IMG/VR virus record: IMGVR_UViG_3300013132_000026
Coordinates: 62,001 to 126,000 of that record
DNA from: a virus
Reading direction: 5' to 3' (one strand)
Length of the DNA stretch: 64,000 nucleotides
The translations under genes were made by a program, and so were the position numbers. The notes beneath the pieces are model-generated. The model saw only the letters and a list, made by a program, of their open reading frames with translations. It had not been told where the DNA came from and did not search any database. The first letter of the stretch is position 1. Each line of letters begins with the position of its first letter. Positions 54,702-62,180 of the stretch are shown here, one piece after another.

Positions 54702-56642
54702 ATGGCACGCCAATATAATAAAAAGTCGGACTACTGGACGCGATTCAAGTCGCCTCAAATGCCAATGGCGCAAGTTCCGGCAATCGAGCCGAAGCTTATT
54801 GGCGAGCCATTCTACAAAGAAACGGCAATCGCTTCGCGCACCGTAAATGGCGGCGAGCGTACAACGAAAGCTCGCATTCCGCGCAACGGCACGCAAGAGG
54901 TAGTTGGCCGCTACTCTCTGATTTCGCAAGGTCTTCTTCCGTTCGAATATACGAAAGATGGCGTTGACGTTCGTGACGCGATTATCCTCTGTCAAAAAGC
55001 TTACGCTAACGTAGCTATCGTTCGTAACACTATCGACATCGCTACCGAGTTTGCGAATACGGACATTTACCTCGAAGGCGGCACCGAGCGTAGCCGCGAG
55101 TTTTTTACAAAGTGGTTTAACAAGATTAAGCTCTGGAAGCTGAAGGACCAGTACTTCCGCGAATACTACCGCAGCGGAAATATCTTTCTTTACCGTATCG
55201 ATGGCAAGTTCAATGCGGAAGATTTCCGCCTCTTGTCTGGCTTGAGCGAAAACGGCATCAAGAACAATAGCGTTCCGATTCGTTACGTTCTGATCAATCC
55301 TTACGAAGTCGTTGCGAAGATCTCAAGTTCATTTGCAGAGGCTGTTTACGAGAAAGTTCTTTCCGAATACGAACTCGAAAGACTAAAGAACCCGAAGAAC
55401 GACGAAGACCGCGAGCTTCTCGCCGGATTCCCGCCCGATGTTCAAGAGCAGATCAAGAAGAAGCAGTACTTCCGCGACGGCTTGAAGATGAAGCTCGATC
55501 CGAAGTTCTTGATGTACTCATTCTACAAGAAGCAAGACTACGAGCCATTCTCGATTCCTTTCGCTTATCCGGTTCTCGATGACATCAACGCGAAGATGGA
55601 GCTGAAGAAAATCGACCAAGCGATTGCTCGCACGGTCGAGAATGTAATCTTGCTGATCACGATGGGCGCAGAGCCTGACAAGGGCGGCATCAACCCAGCG
55701 AACATGACGGCGATGCAAAACCTTTTCATGAATGAAAGCGTTGGTCGTGTTCTCGTTTCCGACTATACAACCCGCGCCGATTTCGTTATTCCTGACCTGA
55801 AGAAAGTCGTTGGCGAAGAGAAGTATCGCATTCTCAACCAAGATATTAAAGAAGGCTTGATGAACGTGATGCTCGGTGACGACAAGTACGCTGGGCAGTC
55901 GGCTAAAATCGGCTTCTTCATGGAACGTTTGAAAGAAGCTCGCAATGCTTTCTTGAACGATGTGCTGCAACCAGAGATCGTTCGTATTTCGAAAGACCTC
56001 GGCTTCCGTTCGTATCCAACCGCAAAGTTTACCGAGATCGATTCGAAGGACGAGACGCAATATATGCGCGTCGTTAGCCGCTTGATGGAAACGGGCATCA
56101 TTGCTCCAGAACAAGGCATCGAAGCGATCAAGACTGGTAAGCTGCCAGAGGCAATCGACCTCGAAGCGGGCCAAGCGAAACTCTACGAAGACCGTAAGAA
56201 GGGTTATTACAATCCTATTGTTGGCGGCATTCCTGTTATTCCAGACGATGCTTCCGCCGCCCCCGCGCCTACCCCCACGCGCACGTCCGCGCCTACGAAC
56301 TCGGGACCGGGCAGACCGCCAGTATCCTCTGCCTCGCGTAAGAATATCACTTCAACGATTTACGAGATCGATGCGCTCATGTCCGCTTCCGAGAGCTTTG
56401 CCGCTCAGAAGTTTGGCGTAGAAAAGCTAAACGATCAGCAGCGCGAGTCGGTAAACGAACTTTGCAAAAAGATCGTTGCCGCAAGTTCTCGCGAAGACTG
56501 GACCGTGAACGTGCAGAAGTGCATCGCGAATCTTGATGAGATTGAACAACTACAACCTTTGCAGGAAGTAGTGGACACTGCCGACGAATTTCTGCTAGAC
56601 GAATATTCTGCGGCTATTTTGTTCCATTCTACTGTAAAGTAA
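54702..56642 (+). CDS. Portal protein
   Basis: A 646-residue protein forming the ring through which DNA enters and the tail attaches. Typical portal features: a helical N-terminus, YRSGNIFLYRIDG, a long conserved core (VPIRYVLINPYEVV), KKIDQAIARTVENVILLITM, and the IGFFMERLKEARNAFLNDVL helix. A disordered proline-rich linker (APAPTPTRTSAPTNSGPGRP) is followed by a C-terminal helical domain. It follows terL and precedes the protease-scaffold gene. Confidence 0.88.
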   Translation: MARQYNKKSDYWTRFKSPQMPMAQVPAIEPKLIGEPFYKETAIASRTVNGGERTTKARIPRNGTQEVVGRYSLISQGLLPFEYTKDGVDVRDAIILCQKAYANVAIVRNTIDIATEFANTDIYLEGGTERSREFFTKWFNKIKLWKLKDQYFREYYRSGNIFLYRIDGKFNAEDFRLLSGLSENGIKNNSVPIRYVLINPYEVVAKISSSFAEAVYEKVLSEYELERLKNPKNDEDRELLAGFPPDVQEQIKKKQYFRDGLKMKLDPKFLMYSFYKKQDYEPFSIPFAYPVLDDINAKMELKKIDQAIARTVENVILLITMGAEPDKGGINPANMTAMQNLFMNESVGRVLVSDYTTRADFVIPDLKKVVGEEKYRILNQDIKEGLMNVMLGDDKYAGQSAKIGFFMERLKEARNAFLNDVLQPEIVRISKDLGFRSYPTAKFTEIDSKDETQYMRVVSRLMETGIIAPEQGIEAIKTGKLPEAIDLEAGQAKLYEDRKKGYYNPIVGGIPVIPDDASAAPAPTPTRTSAPTNSGPGRPPVSSASRKNITSTIYEIDALMSASESFAAQKFGVEKLNDQQRESVNELCKKIVAASSREDWTVNVQKCIANLDEIEQLQPLQEVVDTADEFLLDEYSAAILFHSTVK

Positions 56643-56645
56643 TTT

Positions 56646-58238
56646 ATGGATTTTCTGTATAAAACAAGACTGGATGACATTTCCATCTCTTGTTACCGTT
56701 ATGGAGACGCGAGATTTCAAGTTTCGAAGGCTTCGCTAGACGAATTAAAGAAACTCTCTCCGAAAATCGATTTCGAGGAGAATCCCGACTTGCTCGGTGT
56801 TTCTTTTAATTTGGCTGTGCCGAACATGATCAATAATAACGGTGACGGCATTTCCGGCGCAACGGCTCGCAATATTGCGAAACGCTTTTTGAACAAATAC
56901 TTGAATATCGAGCATAACAAAGATCGCGTCGTTGGTCACATCACGAATTACGCATTCAATAAACTCGGAACGAACGAGTTCATGACCGAAGAAGAAGCAG
57001 GCCAAACGCTCGATCCATTTTATCTTTCGGTTGCTGGCGTTATCTACAAGACAGTAGACAAGAAGTTTGCCGAACTGATGACGCGCAATTCGGACCCGAA
57101 GGACACTTTTCACAATGCGATTTCGGCAAGTTGGGAACTCGGCTTTAGCAATTACTTCATCGCTGTTGGTAACAAATCGCTCAAAGAAGCAGATATTGTT
57201 ACCGATCCAGAGATGGTAAAAGAGATGAGCAAATTGCTCAAGTCAAAGGGCGGAAACGGTAAGCTCAAAGACGGCACGCCAATTTATCGCGTTATCGTTG
57301 GCGACATTTATCCGCTCGGTGGCGGTTTCACAACTAACCCAGCCGCAGAAGTTAATGGAGTTATTGCATTCGACCAGAACACTTCGATCACACTCGAAGA
57401 TGATAAAACAGAAGAGCCGATGGAAGAAAAATCGAGCGCAAAAGTGAGCCTCGACTATACACAAGAAGTCGCGGCTTTTCTTGGCAATAAAAAAACAAAT
57501 TCCATTTTAGAGATAAAAAATGTAAAAAATATAAACCATATGGACTTAGAAAAACTAATCGCAGAACTCAAGTCTGCTCTTCTTGAGAAGAAGTTTGGTG
57601 AAGAAGCGGTTGCCTCAATGACCGCTCACTTCGCTGAAGCCATCAAGCAAAAAGATGCAGAATATCGCGAATCCGTTGCAGTTGAAAAGCTCGCCAAAGA
57701 ACAAGCTCAGAAACTGTACAACGAGACCGTCGCCTCGGTAGAAGCAATGAAAGCCGACCTCGCTGCGGCTCAAACCGAACTGAACAAGATCAAGGAAGTT
57801 CAAGCTCAAGAAGAAGCGACCGCTCGCCTCAACGCTCGCGTTGGCGAACTCGACTCGGCTTACGAGCTTTCCGACGAAGATCGCAAAGTTATTATCTCCG
57901 AAGTTCAATCGCTCGAAGCCTCTGAAGAGGCATTCGCTTCGTACAAAGAGAAGTTCGCTACCGTTTGGAAGCACAAGAACAAAGAAGCGATCAAGGTCCA
58001 GCAGGACGAAATCGAAAAGCGCATCACTGAACAAGTTGAGGCCCGCCTCAAGGAAGTTAGCAAGGCGTCGGTAGAAGCTCCGGTCGAAGAAAAGAAGGCC
58101 GATGTTGAAGCCGCGCTCGATAACGCGACTGCCACGAACAAAGCTCCCGACAGCAAAGTCGCCGTTGAGCAATCTTTCCGCGAAAAGTTCGCTAAGGCGT
58201 TCTCCCGCGAAAATATTAGCGTAAGCTATTCTAAATAA
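56646..58238 (+). CDS. Prohead protease-scaffold fusion candidate
   Basis: A 530-residue protein. The N-terminal 300 residues have mixed alpha/beta content with a conserved-looking histidine region (DRVVGHITNYAFNKLG) and HNAISASWELGFSNYFIAVG, which fits a head maturation protease. From about residue 300 the protein is coiled coil (VEKLAKEQAQKLYNETVASV), like a scaffold. Position between portal and capsid genes supports this. A second protein may start internally at 57540. Confidence 0.7.
   Translation: MDFLYKTRLDDISISCYRYGDARFQVSKASLDELKKLSPKIDFEENPDLLGVSFNLAVPNMINNNGDGISGATARNIAKRFLNKYLNIEHNKDRVVGHITNYAFNKLGTNEFMTEEEAGQTLDPFYLSVAGVIYKTVDKKFAELMTRNSDPKDTFHNAISASWELGFSNYFIAVGNKSLKEADIVTDPEMVKEMSKLLKSKGGNGKLKDGTPIYRVIVGDIYPLGGGFTTNPAAEVNGVIAFDQNTSITLEDDKTEEPMEEKSSAKVSLDYTQEVAAFLGNKKTNSILEIKNVKNINHMDLEKLIAELKSALLEKKFGEEAVASMTAHFAEAIKQKDAEYRESVAVEKLAKEQAQKLYNETVASVEAMKADLAAAQTELNKIKEVQAQEEATARLNARVGELDSAYELSDEDRKVIISEVQSLEASEEAFASYKEKFATVWKHKNKEAIKVQQDEIEKRITEQVEARLKEVSKASVEAPVEEKKADVEAALDNATATNKAPDSKVAVEQSFREKFAKAFSRENISVSYSK
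57520..57537 (+). promoter_or_regulatory. Internal late-box-like site
   Basis: ATGTAAAAAATATAAACC in an unusually AT-rich part of the gene, 20 nt before the in-frame ATG at 57540. Confidence 0.4.
57540..58238 (+). CDS. Nested scaffold protein (internal start candidate)
   Basis: In frame with the protease gene. MDLEKLIAELKSALLEKKFG begins the coiled-coil half exactly at the domain boundary and would give a 232-residue scaffold of its own, as Nu3 does within the lambda C gene. The AT-rich DNA just upstream differs from its surroundings and carries a late-box-like motif. Inferred from the sequence alone. Confidence 0.5.
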   Translation: MDLEKLIAELKSALLEKKFGEEAVASMTAHFAEAIKQKDAEYRESVAVEKLAKEQAQKLYNETVASVEAMKADLAAAQTELNKIKEVQAQEEATARLNARVGELDSAYELSDEDRKVIISEVQSLEASEEAFASYKEKFATVWKHKNKEAIKVQQDEIEKRITEQVEARLKEVSKASVEAPVEEKKADVEAALDNATATNKAPDSKVAVEQSFREKFAKAFSRENISVSYSK

Positions 58239-58248
58239 CCAAAAAAAA

Positions 58249-58266
58249 CTGTAAATAACTAAAAGG
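58249..58266 (+). promoter_or_regulatory. Late box before the decoration and capsid genes
   Basis: CTGTAAATAACTAAAAGG, 26 nt before the ATG at 58275; the last bases form the ribosome site. Confidence 0.55.
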
Positions 58267-58274
58267 ACAACTAT

Positions 58275-58895
58275 ATGGCTATTCGTCTCCTACCATTTCG
58301 TCAATATGACGATCATGATGTAGTTAATATGTATGCTCTCGTTGACGCTGCCGTCAATGAGAACGTAACCGGAGTTGGCACTGGTGATGCTGGCGTCTTC
58401 GTTAAGGTTTCCGCTGGAAACTTCGACCTCGACCCAGTTTCATATGCTACCGACTCTTATCTCGGCAAGACCGACTATCCCTTCGTCGGTGCGAACTCTT
58501 ATCCCAAGGTCAACCTCAAGGTAACGCCCGCCGCTTCCGGCGACCTTACCAACTGCCTTGGTATCACCTTGCGTCAGACTGCGAAGTTCGACGAGAACGG
58601 CGAAAAGCTTCTTTACTACCGCCAAAAGGCTGAAGAGCTGATGTGCGTACTGCCCGGTCAAGCCGTTCCAGTCGCCACACGCGGTATCTTCACGCTCTCC
58701 AAGGATGCTATCGATGGCACGCTGACAGTCGGTTCCGGCTTTAAGCTTTCCGCCAACGGTGGTAAAGTTACTGGCTGTGCTCACGACGACGCTGGCAAGC
58801 TCGGTCTTGTTCTCGGCACGGGTTCACGCTCCAACCTCACAAGCGCTCCCGACCAATTCTCGGGCGTCTTCGCGGTTGTCGGTCTCCGTATGTAA
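58275..58895 (+). CDS. Head decoration protein candidate
   Basis: A 206-residue beta-rich protein just upstream of the major capsid gene. RQTAKFDENGEKLLYYRQKA, VLPGQAVPVATRGIFTLSKD and a C-terminal GVFAVVGLRM match small capsid decoration proteins as I recall them. Strong codon quality and an AAAGGAC ribosome site suggest high expression. Confidence 0.7.
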   Translation: MAIRLLPFRQYDDHDVVNMYALVDAAVNENVTGVGTGDAGVFVKVSAGNFDLDPVSYATDSYLGKTDYPFVGANSYPKVNLKVTPAASGDLTNCLGITLRQTAKFDENGEKLLYYRQKAEELMCVLPGQAVPVATRGIFTLSKDAIDGTLTVGSGFKLSANGGKVTGCAHDDAGKLGLVLGTGSRSNLTSAPDQFSGVFAVVGLRM

Positions 58896-58918
58896 TTCAA
58901 CTAAAAGGATCTTACTAA

Positions 58919-60064
58919 ATGAAAATCACACTCAAGCGCACTCCAGAACAAGTTGAGCTGATCAAAGCGATGGCGAGCCGTAACCGCTCCGTTGCTTATG
59001 ATGCTCAAGTTGCTCTCGCTGAATTCATTGGACCGGTACTCGCGGAAGTTATCAACAATGCTCCGACACTGAGCAATCTGTTCACCAGCCTCGCGTACAA
59101 TGCTGACGATAATCCCAGCATCCCACTCGACCTCTACTACGACATCACTGACGAGGACTACATCACTGTATACTCCCAGTCCGTCGCTGGCGGTCTTCCC
59201 ACCAACCAAGTTCTTCCCACGACTTCAGAAATGAAGGTCGCTACCTACTCGCTGGATAGCGCACTCTCGTTCGACCGTCGCTATGCTGCGAAGCATCGCA
59301 TGGACGTTGTCGCGAAGACCTTCACCCGCATGGCTCAGGAAATCCTCCTGAAGCAAGAGCGCACCTCGGCTACCCTGACGATGGCCGCTCTCGCCGCTGC
59401 CACGACCAACGCCAAGCAGCACGTTCAGCGTTCGAATCAGTCTGGCCGCTTCTTGCTGGCCGACTTGAACGAGCTGCTGACCCTCGCAAAGCGTATTAAC
59501 ACTTCGTGGGCTAACGGCACGCCCGCCACGGGCGCTCGCGCTGGCCTGACCGACATTTTGGTTTCCCCAGAAATCGTTGAGCAGATCCGTGCGATGGCTT
59601 ACAACCCCATCAACACTGTTGCTGGCGTCACCGACACGACCGGAACCGAAGCTGGTTCTACCGTTGGTATCGCTGCTCCAGACGCGATCCGTATGGCCGT
59701 TTACAACAGCGCTGGTATCCCAAGCTTCTACGGCGTTTCGATCCTTGAGTTCAACGAACTCGGTAAGGGTCAGAAGTTCAACACGATCTTCGACACTGCC
59801 GCTTCCACGACCGAGTACTCCAAGGCCGATGGCACTGGCGCTGCTCAGTTCAACGGTGCGACCTCCGAAATCATTGTTGGTATCGACCGCAGCCGCGACT
59901 CGCTCATCCGCGTCGTTGCTACCGATCCAGATTCCAACTCGGAATTCACGCTCGTTGCTGACGACCAGTACAGCATCCGTCAGAACAAGATCGGCTACTT
60001 CGGCTCGCTCGAAGAAGGCCGCGTAATTCTCGACAATCGCGCCCTCGTTGGCAAGATCGTCTAA
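58919..60064 (+). CDS. Major capsid protein (HK97 fold)
   Basis: A 381-residue protein. An N-terminal helix is followed by ELINN-like EVINNAPTLSNLFTSLAYN, then the E-loop and spine helix (RMAQEILLKQERTSATLTMA), a P-domain with LADLNELLTLAKRINTSW, VSPEIVEQIRAMAYNP, and a C-terminal beta part (RVVATDPDSNSEFTLVADD). Position after the scaffold, length and a strong terminator after it agree. C-rich, uniformly optimised codons contrast with nearby genes and point to very high expression. Confidence 0.88.
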   Translation: MKITLKRTPEQVELIKAMASRNRSVAYDAQVALAEFIGPVLAEVINNAPTLSNLFTSLAYNADDNPSIPLDLYYDITDEDYITVYSQSVAGGLPTNQVLPTTSEMKVATYSLDSALSFDRRYAAKHRMDVVAKTFTRMAQEILLKQERTSATLTMAALAAATTNAKQHVQRSNQSGRFLLADLNELLTLAKRINTSWANGTPATGARAGLTDILVSPEIVEQIRAMAYNPINTVAGVTDTTGTEAGSTVGIAAPDAIRMAVYNSAGIPSFYGVSILEFNELGKGQKFNTIFDTAASTTEYSKADGTGAAQFNGATSEIIVGIDRSRDSLIRVVATDPDSNSEFTLVADDQYSIRQNKIGYFGSLEEGRVILDNRALVGKIV

Positions 60065-60089
60065 GGTTACTTAGAAAGCAAGCTCAAAG

Positions 60090-60117
60090 CCCACCCCTGA
60101 AAGGGGGTGGGTTTTTT
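60090..60117 (+). terminator. Intrinsic terminator after the major capsid gene
   Basis: CCCACCCC-TGAAAG-GGGGTGGG followed by six T. Confidence 0.88.
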
Positions 60118-60147
60118 ATTAATCAAAATCTAATGCCTCATAGAAAA

Positions 60148-60161
60148 GTGTAAATACTAAG
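60148..60161 (+). promoter_or_regulatory. Late box
   Basis: GTGTAAATACTAAG, 26 nt before the ATG at 60174 and just after a terminator. Confidence 0.55.
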
Positions 60162-60173
60162 TTAGTATCTCGT

Positions 60174-60569
60174 ATGGAAACTTCTATCGGCAAAGATCAA
60201 GAAAATGGCAAAAAGAGTCTGATCGACGAGATGAACGCGATCAAAGATAAGAATTCGTCTGAATATCGCGATAAGGTTCGTGAATTGGAAACGGCGCTAG
60301 GTATTAAAGAAGTTAATGCTTTCGGAACGGCAAACCGAAAGGTCTTCGAAGAGAACTTGGACAATATGTCTCTGATCGATATCCAGAATTTCGCCCGAAA
60401 ACTCAAGGTTGAGACTTCGGGACAAAAGGCTGCAATCAAGACTCGTTTGCTGCGTGCTTTTGACACGCAAAACACACAGAATCGAGGATACTTTTCTCCG
60501 CAACCACAGAACAAGGAGCTGTTCACAAAAGAGCAAAAAGAGAAGCTCCAAAAGATTTTAAATGGCTAA
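60174..60569 (+). CDS. SAP-domain-like head protein
   Basis: A 131-residue protein. A charged N-terminal helical part is followed by MSLIDIQNFARKLKVETSGQ, then AAIKTRLLRAF, a SAP-like helix-turn-helix that binds DNA or acts in head proteins such as completion or neck factors. Overlaps the next gene by 8 nt. Confidence 0.65.
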   Translation: METSIGKDQENGKKSLIDEMNAIKDKNSSEYRDKVRELETALGIKEVNAFGTANRKVFEENLDNMSLIDIQNFARKLKVETSGQKAAIKTRLLRAFDTQNTQNRGYFSPQPQNKELFTKEQKEKLQKILNG

Positions 60570-61038
60570 TCTTCAACAAGTCGCGAGCGGTATTTTCTTC
60601 TACGAGTTCGACGCTGATGCCAGCGAAACGAACATCAGTATGATTTCCGGCTGGATGCAGGCAAATTTGGGCGAGTTGAACAACTTGATCTTCACAGATT
60701 TCTCTGGCGCAAACGTCGATTTCTTACCAGAGCAAGCGAACATTTACAAGCAGCTTTATCTAGGCCACTACTACAAGAAAAAGTCGCGCAATGCGATCAA
60801 GGCAGTTGCTGGCGGCACTGGCAACGCAATCATCTCGATTCGCGACGAAGAGAGTTCCGTTACGTTCGTTAACAGCAACGAAATTAGCAAGCAGTTCCGC
60901 ACGTTATCTCGCGATGCGTTCGAAGAGATGAACAAGCTTATCTTTGCGTATAACTATTATCAGGCGCGTCCAACTCAAGTCATTGGTAAATCGATGATCG
61001 ATGATGTGCTACTGATGACTGGTACTGGCTTTTACTAA
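60562..61038 (+). CDS. Head-tail connector-like structural protein
   Basis: A 158-residue protein (MANLQQVASGIFFYEFDADA). SWMQANLGELNN-like helices and KQLYLGHYYKKKSRNAIKAV resemble proteins placed after the capsid gene in phages, where head completion factors lie. Assigned by position. Confidence 0.5.
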   Translation: MANLQQVASGIFFYEFDADASETNISMISGWMQANLGELNNLIFTDFSGANVDFLPEQANIYKQLYLGHYYKKKSRNAIKAVAGGTGNAIISIRDEESSVTFVNSNEISKQFRTLSRDAFEEMNKLIFAYNYYQARPTQVIGKSMIDDVLLMTGTGFY

Positions 61039-61070
61039 GTTTCCCCTGTCAGTCTAAATTAAACTCAAAA

Positions 61071-61095
61071 GCGCACCTCTTACGGTGCGCTTTTT
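61071..61095 (+). terminator. Intrinsic terminator
   Basis: GCGCACC-TCTTAC-GGTGCGC followed by TTTTT, directly abutting a late box. Confidence 0.85.
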
Positions 61096-61111
61096 GTGTA
61101 AATTTAATTAG
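61096..61111 (+). promoter_or_regulatory. Late box abutting a terminator
   Basis: GTGTAAATTTAATTAG begins at the base after the terminator T-run, 21 nt before the ATG at 61117. Confidence 0.6.
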
Positions 61112-61116
61112 CCGCT

Positions 61117-61458
61117 ATGTCCGCTTCAACGTACAATATTACCGTCGAGAGAAATGTCGATTTCTGCGTCATTTTAACATTAAAAGACGCAAACGGCGCC
61201 GCAGTTGACGTTACAAACGCTGTTATCGACGCGGAAATCAAGCAAGACTACTACTTTCCAATGTTGGCCGAGTTTACTGTGACGAAAGTTACGCCAGCTT
61301 CGGGAATCATTAAGTTAGAGTTGACTGCGGCTCAAACTGCTCTGCTTCATCCGGGCACTTTAAAGTACGACGTGTTGATCAAATACCTCAACGGCACTTT
61401 CCAGAAAATCTTAAAGGGAAATGTTGGCGTTGACACTAATATCACAACTCTTTCATAA
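61117..61458 (+). CDS. Small beta-rich structural protein
   Basis: A 113-residue protein (MSASTYNITVERNVDFCVIL). KDANGAAVDVTNAVIDAEIK and a closing KLELTAAQTALLHPG resemble small Ig-like domains of baseplate or fibre proteins. In an operon with two tail-fibre-like genes. Confidence 0.65.
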   Translation: MSASTYNITVERNVDFCVILTLKDANGAAVDVTNAVIDAEIKQDYYFPMLAEFTVTKVTPASGIIKLELTAAQTALLHPGTLKYDVLIKYLNGTFQKILKGNVGVDTNITTLS

Positions 61459-61460
61459 AA

Positions 61461-62147
61461 ATGGCCGAAGTTGTAGAAGTCATCATCTCTGGAGCGTGCG
61501 GTCAAATCGATATCGTCGAGACCGACTATTCGCTCCATAATAGCTTACCAGATCTACAAGGTGGTTCTAGCGGTCAATATTACCACATCACTAGCGGTCA
61601 GTATGCGGCACTAACTGGATTACCGGGCAAGACTGTCGATCCGCGATTCAATGTTTACTTCGAAAAAGAAGTTCACGTCTCTGGTGGCTTATATGCGGGA
61701 ACTGGCTACAGCGCGGAACTGAGCGGACTCAGAACAATTGCCGATGGCGAGTTTTACGAGAAGGGCGATGCTCAAGCAGTAGAGTTTATTCTCAAGCGCG
61801 AAACGACCGATGGCGGCACATACGAAATGGCGTTTCCAGATCAGCTGAAGAAGCTGAATCTGCCCGACACTAGCGCTTGGTCATTTAAGGTGAAGATTGT
61901 TGCTCGAACGGGCGGCGGCGACGTTGCCTCTTGGAATGCAGAAGGCACGATCAAACGCGGCCCAAGTGCCGCATTTACACAAATCGTTGGTGCATCGCAT
62001 TTAATAAACATTGCAGACGAGATCGGAACGGGCGGTGTCAGCATTATTGCAAATAGTGTTTACGGCTACTTACAGATAAACGTGACGGGCAAAGCGGCGA
62101 CAACGATACGCTGGGTAGCGTATCTCACGCTGGTACAGATTAAATAA
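61461..62147 (+). CDS. Tail or fibre structural protein
   Basis: A 228-residue protein. An N-terminal strand (VVEVIISGACGQIDIVETDY), then GQYYHITSGQYAALTGLPG, a motif typical of phage fibre attachment domains, and a C-terminal half with FTQIVGASHLINIADEIGTG and strands like GYLQINVTGK. It probably belongs to the tail fibre or adhesion device. Confidence 0.65.
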   Translation: MAEVVEVIISGACGQIDIVETDYSLHNSLPDLQGGSSGQYYHITSGQYAALTGLPGKTVDPRFNVYFEKEVHVSGGLYAGTGYSAELSGLRTIADGEFYEKGDAQAVEFILKRETTDGGTYEMAFPDQLKKLNLPDTSAWSFKVKIVARTGGGDVASWNAEGTIKRGPSAAFTQIVGASHLINIADEIGTGGVSIIANSVYGYLQINVTGKAATTIRWVAYLTLVQIK

Positions 62148-62150
62148 AAA

Positions 62151-62166
62151 GTGTAAAAATTTAACG
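62151..62166 (+). promoter_or_regulatory. Late box before the tail fibre gene
   Basis: GTGTAAAAATTTAACG, 30 nt before the ATG at 62181. Confidence 0.5.
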
Positions 62167-62180
62167 GGGGAACTTAACAA

